Source: Lingula anatina (lineage: Eukaryota > Brachiopoda > Lingulata > Lingulida > Lingulidae). From it: 20,330 nucleotides of DNA. Location of the stretch: contig NW_019775025.1 in assembly GCF_001039355.2 (NCBI RefSeq), positions 199,751 through 220,080 of the forward strand, in the 5' to 3' direction. Shown piece by piece: positions 8,380-19,200 of the stretch. The first letter of the stretch is position 1. Each line of letters opens with the position of its first letter. The notes beneath the pieces were generated by a model. The model had not been told where the DNA came from. It searched no databases and saw only the letters and a program-made list of their open reading frames with translations. Position numbers and translations under genes: made by a program.

Positions 8380-11300
8380 TAGGGCCTACCTGGTTTAATC
8401 AGGGATTCGAAGTACCAGATATTCTCATTGTATCGGCGACCGAGGAAATACGAATTCTGCACAGTTGTCTTTGATCGAATCTCCGCACTGTTTGGCACAT
8501 TTGTTCCCTGGAGAAAATATGAGTCACTAATGAGAATGCTTTAATATTTGCAATTTCAAGGGCCCTTTTCATTGTTGAACCCACCCAGTTATACTTTATC
8601 GAATCTGTTACATATTCTGCTTCGTCTCAGAGTCTTAATTACTTTGGAAATTTTGTTAACCATTTTCGTCTAACTCTTAAAACACTGCATGAATATTGCC
8701 TAGAATAAACTTCTTCTCTAAACAATAAACAACTGAATGTTTATTGAGTACGAGTGTGGACTACGATCTTTGAATTTGAAGTTGTCAGCATTTAAAACAA
8801 TGCAATAAAATGTATTTTAACGTGCGCTGTATAACAAAAAAAAAAAAAAAACCGTCCGACCAAAAGGAATCTATCAGATTCAATAACTTAAGAGAAGTCA
8901 TTAAATTGATTGTTCAAATTACCTCAAACTTAACTCCATCACCGTCAACACACAGCACGTGGCCGTTCGATGAGTCTTTTATGATAAACACATAAACAAC
9001 GTTTCCATCTTGATCTCGTCTGTTGTCGGTTCCCGAATAAGACAAAACTTGCAGTTTGTCTAAAAGAGAAGACTTTTCTGAATTGTTATTGTTGCTACTA
9101 CCACTGCTACGGATATTGTTTAATTTCGAACTAAAATGCTTTATACTCCATGATTGAAAAGAATATGCTAGTTTTTGGTGTGGAATCAAGCTAAGTTCAC
9201 GTCCAATAAGTAAACGGAAAAAACGCTTCTCTTATAAGAAAAAGAAATAAAAGAAATAGAAAAGTTGAAAAGCAGCAAGTATTACATTGTAAACCATCAC
9301 CATCGTTTTCCCTGCGAAAAAAAAGGGCTTTTTAATTAATGAAAAACGAACATAAAATGTCGATCCGAAATCTTACGCTGATGAGGGGTGTCAACAGGTT
9401 GACCACTGGCGTTTGGTGCTATGAAATCTCCGGACTGCAGGCTTTTGATATTGCAAGTTGTAACAGTGCCGGATTTGACATCAGATATCTCTCCGTGACC
9501 GGGAATGACGATGTCAATCACTGCAAGCAGCGATCTCGACACAACGAAGTTTATAATATCCTCTCCTCCTGCAAAACACAAACAACAGAATTAAATCATT
9601 TACTTTAGTGAATTTAGTTAGCTAATAAGTTAAAAATCCAATGTTTTATATTCTTACACTATGCAATAAACCAATATTCCGATTACAAATTATTTCTTTA
9701 ATTTAATTGCTTTTATTGGTTAGTTTAGGGAATAAGGCCTTTTCTGGAAAGAGAACGTGAAAACGTACCTCTACCCCTCAAAATGTCAACTTTAACTTCG
9801 ATTTTGTAGTAAAGGAATTCTACTTCCTCTTCCGATTCTTTATTGAGTCTGCGAATTATCTATGAAGCGCAACAAAAGCAAAATAATGCAGCACGTTCTT
9901 CAAACAAAGGAATCAGGAAAACAAATGTCTTTTGTTTATTTTATTTATTTTAGAATACATAGTTTTGATTGTTTCTTATGATTTGGCTGCAAGAGTAAGA
10001 CGAAAAAAAAAACACTTGTAAATAATCTTTAAATGCTTTATCCTGTCTGCTATATTTCTCTGTGTTTTTTTAACCGTGTACAAAAACTAAAGAAGAGAAA
10101 TCGGGTCAATACATCTTTTAAGCGACCTAAAATCTGTACGATTCATTGTACCTTTACTGTTATTTTGTCTTGTACAATTGCGGAAACTAACAGGCCTAGA
10201 ATATGCGCTGTGAGTCTCTTCAATTGAGGTCTGGGGCATAGGCGTCCCGGGGGGGGGGGGGATCTCAATGGGAACTGCATTTTTATTGCGGATACCCAGC
10301 CAATCATTATCTCTCCCCCTTCAATGACTTTGACCCCCCCCCCTAGAAAATTTTCTGCGGACGCCCATGGTCTGGAGTCCATAAGAAATTTTAAACGAGC
10401 TTGAATAACTTACCAACACAAAAGTATCCATCTCAACGACGTCTTTGTTGAAAAGTTCCGCGATATCTTTAGAAAGAGATACAAACTCCTTTTCGAGTCG
10501 TATGGCGAGTATTTCGTCATTTTTCCTAAATTTAAATGAAATACAAATATAACAGTTAATAAATCAGGAAAATATAGAAAATAAATAAATAGGATATAGT
10601 TGAAATATGCTTAACTGTAGACTATAGGTGAATAGCGTCATTTAGTCTTAACCCGGGCGCTTGAATACATAACCCTCTTGAAATTGAAATCCTGGATCCA
10701 CCACTAATGCAGACAGCCATCACCAATAAGATGTACTCACTGTAATCCCAAACCTTTGTCTTCATTGACAGCGTGTACCATACAATAATAAGTTCCATTT
10801 CTGTACACCTCGCTGATATCAATGCCTAAAGTTGGAATAGAAAAGATCTGAAAAAAAAATGTTTTAGTTCATCAACATAATCAATTTAATGGCTTATTTT
10901 TATCAGAATTGATTCCTTTGAAAATAATTTAAAAATTAAATTTGATTTTTAAAATAGAGAGTCATAAAAAATGTGCAGGTTTTCCCCTGACGATCTTCCG
11001 CTAATATAGTCCCTTGAACAAATAGAAAAATTCCCTTCTCGTCTCGATCTGATCGGTGACGATCTCCTGCTGACGGTCCCTTTAACGAATAATAAAGACA
11101 TTGCCCTGTCGTCTAGCTTGGATCACTAACGAATGAAAATTGCCTTTTCGGTTTCGTCTAGATTACTCATCGCTCACATGTTTCTTTGAAAATGCTTCAT
11201 ATGACAAAATGTACAATTTTTCGACAACTACGTGCCAGAAAATCAGTTGCGTTGTCGGACTACTTCTGGTGAGGTTTGGTTGCTAGTTGCCTTGGTTAAT

Positions 11301-11864
11301 GGACTCGGTTAATGGTTGCGTCTTGCAGGTTGCAAGACGCAACCATTAACCGAGTCCTGCCAGGTGCCGTTTGAAGGTCTGGAAGGTGCCCGCTTTCATA
11401 ATATAGCGGCAGGTTTGCCCAGATTTCGTGTAGTAGAGAACGTAGGTCACTCCGGTCACTGAGCACTATATGACGTTTTAGTTCTCTCTCCGACGCACAG
11501 TCTTAGGCCTACTGTACTGTATTTTAGTGGGTCACTGATATATCAGAGGGTAGACCCAAGGTTCAGTAGGCCTATATGAGGGAATATATAAGCTTGGGTT
11601 ACTAAGTAGCCTACTGTTAACTAGTAGGTCTACATAGGCCCATACTTATCGTATGAAACAACACGCTATCAGTATCTGAAATCGGTCAGAGAATCGTAAG
11701 AGAAATAAGAACACTTTCAAATGCCACAGCTGAAATTTAAGGAAATCTTATGTTTAATTTACCTTGTCAGCCTCGACCACTGATTCCCCGGTCGACGAAA
11801 GCAAGATATGCCGCCGTTCATCACGGCGTCTTGTGGAAATAACTCCACCTTCCTCTGGTGTCAT
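7985..11864 (-). CDS. PDZ-like plus IL-1-family-like beta-trefoil protein, copy 2
   Basis: Eight minus-strand exons: 11864-11763, 10847-10741, 10525-10414, 9859-9769, 9568-9377, 9059-8923, 8507-8390, 8223-7985 (stop 7985-7987). All phases fit, giving 365 aa with good donors and acceptors. There is no signal peptide or membrane segment. Residues about 33-112 look PDZ-like: loop TLGIDI (40-45), KNDEIL (71-76), helix-like SKDIAELFNK (88-97), then strand TFVLII. Residues about 172-320 match the length and strand spacing of mature IL-1 beta: TVTTCNIK at 172-179, Cys238 in HVLCV, and FESLIKPGYFL at 280-290. EISD (164-167) lies immediately before the trefoil, where IL-1 beta and IL-18 carry their caspase-1 sites. 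Probable role is a leaderless cytokine-like signal, by inference only. FGF-type or another beta-trefoil is the alternative. The last 17 or so residues (after DHDRVNKPMW) come partly from an insertion not in copy 1. Confidence 0.65.
8324..8379. repeat. (GT)n(GA)n microsatellite in intron 7 of copy 2
   Basis: A GT run (about 8324-8360) is followed by a GA run (about 8361-8379), just downstream, in the gene's sense, of the exon 7 donor. The equivalent tract in copy 1 is longer and includes a CA run. Confidence 0.95.
10238..10368. mobile_element. Small non-autonomous element-like insertion in intron 3 of copy 2
   Basis: The ends ataggcgtcc (10238-10247) and ggacgcccat (10359-10368) are inverted repeats with one mismatch. 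Inside these ends are a G13 run (10249-10261) and a C10 run (10334-10343), also mutually complementary. The block has no counterpart in copy 1. It codes for nothing, so it would be a MITE-like or other short dispersed repeat. No clear target-site duplication was identified. Confidence 0.45.
10991..11129. repeat. Imperfect 69-nt tandem repeat in intron 1 of copy 2
   Basis: Unit 1 (10991-11059, beginning cgatcttccgctaat) and unit 2 (11060-11129, beginning cgatctcctgctgac) share order and motifs such as gtccctt.aac.aata and tcgtct. Copy 1 has only about one such unit (around 4477-4545). Confidence 0.6.
11301..11357. repeat. Perfect 27-bp palindrome with 3-nt loop
   Basis: Arm 11301-11327 (starts ggactcggttaatgg, ends cttgca) is the exact reverse complement of 11331-11357, with ggt between. 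It lies in intron 1 of IL-1-like copy 2. The aligned place in copy 1 (about 4710-4760) lacks the long hairpin. Confidence 0.97.
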
Positions 11865-12357
11865 TTCTAGCGTAGGCCTATGTGTATCTTGCATCTTTAA
11901 ATGTTATGCAATGGTCTGATGTTCATATGAGCGGTAGAGCGCACTTATATCCTTATCATTTGTGGCATTTCCAGTGAAGTCATAGGCCTATGTTGATCAG
12001 GTGGTATTTTTCCGGCTTTTTTCGGTTTCGTTATGTGTAGGGGCATATTTATGATTCAGATTGTGGTTGCTTTACTGACATATGCACCTCCATAAATAAG
12101 GTACAGTTGTGGACATTGACAAATGAGTACATCGTTTCATAAATAAATAAATAAATAAGTTACAATTTTTAATTAATAACGTTTACACAAAGTAGACTAG
12201 GTTTCGAACATGACCTGGCATGACGTCACAGTTTCCCCTCTTTCGTCTCAGGGCAAGTTTAGGTACCGGCTTATCTTGTTCATCCGGGCACCTCTTTCGT
12301 TAACCACTACGACCGAAAACATTCAGACAGCGAGTAAACTTCAAACTTTTTTTGTCC
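11865..12357. promoter_or_regulatory. Bidirectional promoter region between IL-1-like copy 2 and zinc-finger gene
   Basis: Start codons of two divergent genes are 493 nt apart, so both promoters and 5' UTRs must lie here or overlap, unless there are further upstream exons. Visible sites are GTTATGCAAT (11903-11912), TTCCAGTGAA (11969-11978), a degraded Rel-like GGCATTTCC (11964-11972), TGACGTCA (12221-12228, consensus CRE), and a short (aaat)n run near 12140-12157. No TATA box stands out. Motif calls are by eye. Confidence 0.5.
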
Positions 12358-14633
12358 ATGGAAAACACCGAAAATCGCGTGTCTGGTTTAGAGCTGTGGT
12401 TGCCAGAGACATTCTTTCAGTGTATATCTCAGTTAGACAGCCAAAGCACGCAAAGTATTATATCTTACACGTCACTTGACGAGCAAAATCATGAGAATGG
12501 ACGAATAGAAATTCAAAAGATCACCGAGTCTGTTCCCGAGAAGCCACCAAGCTTAAAATTAATGTTTTCTGGCAATATAGCCAGTGATTTCGAAAAAAGG
12601 TACTGTTGCAAAATACTTCGTATTAGTGAAATTGTCAGAACAAAAGAGGAAAGGAAAGTATTTAAAGATGGATATCGAGAGGAAAATGCTGCTCCAAACA
12701 CTTTAAGTCATAAAACGGACAATGTCACAAGACTAACAAAGAAGACTAAAAGCAAAAAGCGCAAACTACATCATTTACAGACTGTCAGTCACCTTGAAAG
12801 TTATTCAGCTGAACCTTCATCATATAATGATGGTGAGTAAGAAATAGAAGTTCATTATCATTTTTATAAAATAAATAAAAATTGTAAAAGTCCAACAGTT
12901 GTTCTCTTTCCATCTGTGCTTACTGTTGTGTAAATGTGATGGAATTTGTCGTGCTTTGTAGTTCACTATTTCCTTGGCTGTTAAAGCCTTCATATAGCTA
13001 TATACACTCAAATTTGTATTGGAAGTATGAGTAAATTATATGTTATATTCTAGGTATCATTGAAACAGAAGCAGTGCCTATAGAAAGTAAGGATGTAGAC
13101 GAAGAGAAAAGTCGATCTGTGGATGATGTTCAGACATTTGCCAGACGGAGGAGTTCCAGACAGAAGAAACCTTCTACACTGCTTAAGGAAATAAAAGGGG
13201 AATTCTTAGATTATGATAGTTCAAAGGTCTGTGAGAGCAGTTTAGTATCAACTGAAGATGTAGAGGGATTAGGACCAGTCGAGGTGGGGAATTTTGATCT
13301 AGAGAATAACAAGCAAAAATTAAATGTGGAAATTGCAGAATGTGAAATTTGTGGGAAAACTTTAGCAAGAAATAGACTTGCTGTACATGTCCAGAGAGCA
13401 CATCAGAAAGATAATAATTTTGAAAACTATATATCTCGTCTTAAAGCAGAAACAAAAAGGAAAACGATCATAAGAAATGATCAGTGTAACTTGTGCAAGA
13501 GGTGGTTTACATCCAAGAAAAATCTATCTGTTCATATAAGTATAAAACATCCAAAAGAGTCTGCATATCTAAATGCTGTGAAAGGGAATTCCAAGGTGAT
13601 CTGTATGCTATGTGGTGCTTCGGTGGTGAATCTACATACTCATACAGAAAGATGTCACAGTGAAAAACTTGGATCCTATCACTGTGACGAATGCTTCAAA
13701 GCCTACAACAGTGAACAGTTATTAAAAGAGCACAAGTACAGAGTGCACCAGTTAAAAGAAAGGCACCTGTGTCACCTGTGCCCCAGGTCGTTCAAACATG
13801 CACGCTATCTGCAGGATCACATTCAAGATGCACACATACGTAACAAACATTATGAATGTGACGAATGTCACAAGGTAGTCACTACTGCTAAAACTCTCTA
13901 CAAACACAAAAAGACACATACTGGGAAGAAGTCTCACACTTGTGCTTATTGTGGTAAAGGCTTTTTTGAAGGTCCCAACATGCGGAGACATGTAAGACTG
14001 ATTCACGAGACTAACAGCGTGGAGAGAGTACAGTGCCCAGAGTGCGATAAAACGTTTACCCTGAAATCCAATCTTAAGCAGCACATGGATGCTGTGCATA
14101 ATCATCAGTTTACTTACAAATGTAGCCTGTGCCATCGCGGGTTCTATCGACGGAACAAACTAGAAGAGCATATGAAATCCCATGAACCGTTTTATGTTGT
14201 CCAGCCTTCTGGTCAGTTGACCAAAGTTCCAACATCTCATGTTATGGACAGTACTTTTCTGTTGCCTTCCTCAAACATGGATGGTGTAGAGATGGCCATA
14301 TCAAGTCTTCATGGTGGGGAGGGGAATGACCACCCCCACCCCACGGACTACTCAACCAGTGAGGATAACATTCAGCAAGAGCTATTGCGGCTGGAGAGCA
14401 GTGCTGATCATACACAGCCAATACACACAGGTAGCAGTCTATTATCAGGTCACTCTGGTCAGATGTCAGTGGTCACCTCGGAGTCCGAGACTATGGCCGT
14501 CCAGCAAACTCACTCAGGGGCATCACCTAAACAGCAGACCATCACACTTGGTGAAGGGACAGGCCAGGGCCAGGAAATTAAGTTCATATTCATACCTGCT
14601 GATAATGCCAAAGTGCAAAATCTGGAGTATTAG
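12358..14633 (+). CDS. Nine-finger C2H2 zinc-finger protein
   Basis: Two coding exons, 12358-12832 and 13054-14633, join in phase 1 (GATG|gtgagt ... tattctag|GTATC) to give 684 aa. ATG 12358 is chosen because it is the first in-frame Met codon of the frame. Residues 1-158 carry no KRAB, BTB or ZAD domain that I recognise. They include a basic stretch KKTKSKKRKLHH that could be a nuclear localisation signal. Fingers span about residues 255-535 and show CX2C...HX3-4H; the third (CMLCGASVV...) is short and irregular. One linker is TGEKP-like (HTGKKSH). The tail of about 150 residues is Ser/Thr/Gln-rich and could be a regulatory region. It is likely a nuclear DNA-binding regulator with unknown target. 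An AATAAA follows at 14657-14662. Confidence 0.93.
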
Positions 14634-16233
14634 TTTTTCTTTTTTTTTTTTTTTTAAATAAATCAGTATTATGCGTGTAATGTTTGACAGATATATGAAT
14701 TTTAAAAGGATGCATACAAAGCAAGAAGGCATGTCAAATTATTGCCCTTAAATATGACATACGCCACCATATATTTCAGTTAAGCAATTAATAGGTATAC
14801 CTCAGAGTTTTATTATTCCCGAAAAATATTTAAATAGATGTTTTTTGCTTACTTTCTATGCCATACATGATACCTGGTCATTTTTGTCACCTCTCATTTG
14901 ATTTATGCTATTTCACATGCATCAGTTAGACATCAAACAGGACTACATCATTTGGCGGGCTTTTAAGAACTGGAAGGACTGGAGAGTAGGTCAAATTTAT
15001 GACAAAAAAAGTTAAAGGTGCAGTTTTAAAGCCATTTTTTGGCTTACCAAGTGATTAATTTGGTTTATCGTTTGGCACTTGGACTCAATTTGTGTAGGAA
15101 ACTGGTAGTAAGGATTTATGTGTTACAGGAAATTTATGCTTTAAGTTACATTTTTACATGATGGAATATTAAGAGTTTTATGCTCTTAATCAGTCAATCA
15201 TCTATTTTGAGGCTTTTATTTCAGCCTCATGTCTGCTGTAAAGGGAAAATGCTTGAAGATTTTTTCTTAGCATTAAAACTTTATTTTGTACAAACAAATA
15301 AAAAAAGGTATGTGTAATGACAAAATATTGTTTGTTTATAATTATATTTTCCATCACATTTATTATCATTGATGAATAAATAAATCAAGGGGTTTTCCTC
15401 ACATACACAATGTAGAGTATTAACTGACATTCAGTCTGTAAAAACCAAGCAAATTCGACCTTGGTAATAACTGTATCATTTTAAGACTTGCATTTAAAAC
15501 AACTGAATTTGCATGCAGAATAAAACATCCCCACATACCTCATATTGTTAAGATATGTTAAGATGGGCCTCTTAAAATTGAACTTGAATAAGTGGTTAAC
15601 TAAATTTAATATTCTGTATGCCTTTTCACTTAATTCATCTGGAAAATGTCCACAAGGTTAGGCATTTTCTTCTTTTCAGGGGATTCATTTTATTTCATTC
15701 CATTGTAAGGAGTTACCGAAGTGGTAATTTTCGTATAAAACAGCTGAAAATAGATGGAAGTCATGAAGAGGGGGGGGGGGGGGGCTTCAGCAAATTCTAT
15801 AACCCATCGCTAAGATTAAGATTTCAAGGGATCTGAAATCCATGGACTCAAAATTTGTGTAAGTCAGCCCTTAAACCAGTCTTAACTCAAGTCCAGTAAA
15901 ATCACACCCTAATTGTCCAGTAGAGTGTATTAAAAATTGCAAATTACTGCAAAAATCAAAAATATCTGAAACTTTCACTGGTTGAAATGACCCATACAAA
16001 AATATTGAAAATATTTCTGTTAACATAAAAAAGACGATGCAATGCAAAAGTTGGATAATCCTTTTATCACAGCTGGTATAAGGTTGACACTTGTGTGAGC
16101 TAAAATATACATCATATCTTACAAGTACTAGTATCCAACCCAGTTTTCAGAATTAAACACCAAATCCAGGAAACCTTGCTACATTCATGATTATGGACCA
16201 CTTAAATCATGGCCTTCATCACATATAGCTGTT
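14634..16233. other. Convergent 3' UTRs and intergenic DNA
   Basis: Zinc-finger and HERC-type genes end tail-to-tail here. Plus-strand AATAAA words occur at 14657-14662 and 15297-15302, and minus-strand AATAAA (plus tttatt) at 15280-15285 and 15359-15364. Either gene may use these. A G15 run at 15770-15784, flanked by gaag/cttc, could form a G-quadruplex. No coding exon was found. ORFs over the poly-G and poly-T tracts are artefacts. Confidence 0.6.
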
Positions 16234-19200
16234 TCAAACCAACCCAAATCCTTCACTCTGTTCTACGGCCTGGAGAAGTTTCTGCCTTAATTTGTCTTTA
16301 TTGGTAAACTTTGGCAAGTCCAAGAGATTGAAGCATGTGTGAGCAACTGGTAAATAGTCCTCTCCACCTCCTGTAGGCTGGATAAAGATCTTTAAAAAAA
16401 TAAAAGTTTTTCATTAGGAAATAATAACAAATAAAATAATGAAAATTACCCAAACCAACCAAAAAAAAAAAAAAAAAAAAAAAAAAAGACAAAAAAAAAA
16501 AAAAAAAAAAAANCAAAAGTACAGTTTGGTGAGTCATCATCACCTGCTAGACATCATTTTTTCCATAATCAAAGTTGTAGAATTACTATTTAAATTGCTC
16601 TTATCCTTTTTGCATCGGAACTGAATGAGAACTGGCTTGACAATACAACATGTATCTTTTTTTTTTCCGAATGGATAAAAATGGACCTCCATGATGTTTG
16701 TTTTGCAAATAGATATTCTTTGTTTCAAAGACTGATTTTGAACAAACAAGACGATCTGTCCTAAAGATGGCAGAAGACTCTGAGGAATAACATAGACAAA
16801 ATGTATATTTCCATAAAAATTTTAAAAAAAAAAAAAAAAAAAAAAAATTCCCAAACCAACCAAAAAAAAAAAAAAAAAAAAAAAAATCAGATGTAAAGCT
16901 AAATCACTACTTCTAAGATATATAATATAGTGTTGACTGAGGATAAACTGAGTCCAATGCATATTTACCTTGACTGCCTTCATACCAAGAATTGGAATTC
17001 TGTCAGAGCCTGTGAGAAATACTGAAACAGTAAAAAGAACGCAAATTTTTAGTTAACAGCTTGGTGAACAGTTTCCATACCTTCTCCAAACCAAGGAAAA
17101 AAGTAATTTCTGTTCGTAGTGTCACCTTACATATATTTAAAGTTCAATTTAAAGGCACCAGAAATAAAACATTAAAGGTACTCTATATGGGATTGAATAG
17201 ATTGAAAAATTGATTGAAAGAAGTACTTGATTTTAACATTTTAAAGCACAGTGCTTACATAGAAATTTCTTCTTCTGTGAAACTGTCATCTCTCTAAAGA
17301 CTTCCCAGAAAATTTTGATGGTATGATGATTTCTCCAGTATTCCCCTTTGTATTCTGCAGTCTAAAAAGTAAAGTTCTCCATTTAGCACATTTGCACAAC
17401 ATAGTTAAATCTGACAAAGCATGCTTCTGATTACTTTTTTAGGATGTCTATATACAAACTCGAGTAGAAATAAATTGACTAAGATGAATTGGTCTAAACT
17501 TGATTTACCACATATAAAAATAACATGACAAGTAAATCTAAGTGAAAGAAAAATGTGATCACCTTTTCCAATTCTTCCCAGTCATAGTTTTCATTTCCAA
17601 CCACCATGGCCTGAAGCTCTGCTGGGTGAAATAGGTCCTATATAACAGGAGGGAGGTTGGTATTTGGATAATATTTTCTTAGTATCCAGATTAAACATTT
17701 TCTTTGAAATAACTGTATAACATAAAAGTTGATATAAGACAAGAATACCTTAGGTTGAACAACATTACAATTACATACACAAAGCTGTTGCAATTCATGT
17801 CATCATTCATATAAAGGGGAATTATCAAAAATTAGCTGCTGTACTCAAGCTAATTTTCTTCTGTTTTCTGATTACTTTAAAATGATCTCAGGTAATACAG
17901 AGAAAACAGCTCCATAATTAAGAGCAAATGGTGATAACTTACCATCACTCGTCCTCCACAAACTTTTAGAAAGCCAGTATGGAAAGCTTCAAATTGTGTT
18001 TGCACAGATTTGTTAAAGATGTGATCAATGTAGGCATCTATATATTGATGTCTGTAAATAGAAAGTACTGGTACAGCCAAAGGTTCACACCTAGAAACTA
18101 GACTAAGTGTAATTGTTATTCTATTATGTCATTCTATCATCTACAATTTGTGTTAAATGTTTAAATAAAGGCAATTATTAACTATTTAAAGATAAAAAAT
18201 TTCACCTGTTTTCGGCAGTGACATCAATGTTGGCTCCGTCTGGTATCAGTTCAATATGCTCTGGCTCTCCAAAGTTGTCTTGAACAATCTGTAAAAAATA
18301 CAGTCAAAACCTTCAAAACAGATAGCAATAACCCTCCTTAAAATGTTTCCTTTTATAAAGCATTTTATTTTGGTCATTCATTGTCAAAAGATAAGAAATA
18401 AGCTTACCACAAAATTGAGGCAGAATGCTTCTTGAACATCATCTTCATAATCCAGGAGTTCTTGCATGTTTCTTAAAAAGAAAAAAATTCCCTTGGAATC
18501 ATATGCATTTTTAGAGAATTGCCATTAAATGGATACTACCAGGGCATTCTATCCAATTTAAATACTTTCTAGAGCAGGTGCAACTGCACATTATCTTCAG
18601 GTCACATGAATATTGTCTTTTAAAGCCAAGGCTAAAAGTTCTAAAATAGTCTCTCTCTCTCTCTCTGGGGTGAACTGAAGGTTAATCTTACTTGGCAACA
18701 TCTGGCATGAGTTCCCTGAGGTCATCCATCACAACAGGTCTAGGAATGATAAAATTAAGTTATTATGCTTCAATAACACACAAAATACAGAATCATGGTT
18801 TAGGCTTAACTTTCATAGGCAGATGTTTATGAAGCAACCCCACTTCACTCAACAAAATCTCTTTAATATCATCTCCCTCTACTTGGTCAACACAGTTTTA
18901 AAATGCAAAAGATACGGGGGAGGGGGGATTGCAATAAAGTTTCAGCTTTTGAACACAAAAACTAAATTTTAGTTGAAACTATCTTGATCATTTCTGGTTA
19001 AAACTGAAACATTTACTGCTTGGATTACAAATCAGATTTTAATCTGTAAAAAAAAAATTGAAAAAATGATCATTATGTATCCCATACCTCTTCAGCAGTT
19101 TTTTGTAGAGTGCTTGAGGAAAAGGCAGATCAATGATTGTGTTGTTGTAAATGGCAAGACCACAGAGAACCCCAATAAGAAAGAACATGACCGGATCTTC

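Larger units (their letters stand above)
7735..12541. repeat. Segmental duplication, copy 2 (direct)
   Basis: This is the partner of 1080-5762, in the same orientation and about 6.7 kb to the right. It carries the better-preserved IL-1-like gene and joins the intact zinc-finger gene, so its right side is probably the original arrangement. Copy-specific material includes about 70 nt inserted in the 3' coding region near 7957-8030, a small element in intron 3 (10238-10368), a hairpin in intron 1 (11301-11357), a 69-nt imperfect tandem repeat in intron 1 (10991-11129), and about 240 nt of promoter sequence. Confidence 0.9.

Noticed and set aside
7985-9568. FGF-family beta-trefoil as the identity of the C-terminal domain
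   Set aside because: The FGF Cys/Tyr signature is not seen, while IL-1-type FES...P..FL and strand spacing are. It remains the main alternative until a profile search.
13752-14135. Antisense ORF of 127 codons across the zinc-finger exon
   Set aside because: It is a shadow of Cys/His codon bias in the finger-coding strand.
16298-16624. Phe-rich and Lys-rich ORFs near the HERC4-type terminal exon
   Set aside because: They arise from poly-A/poly-T translated across an ambiguous base.
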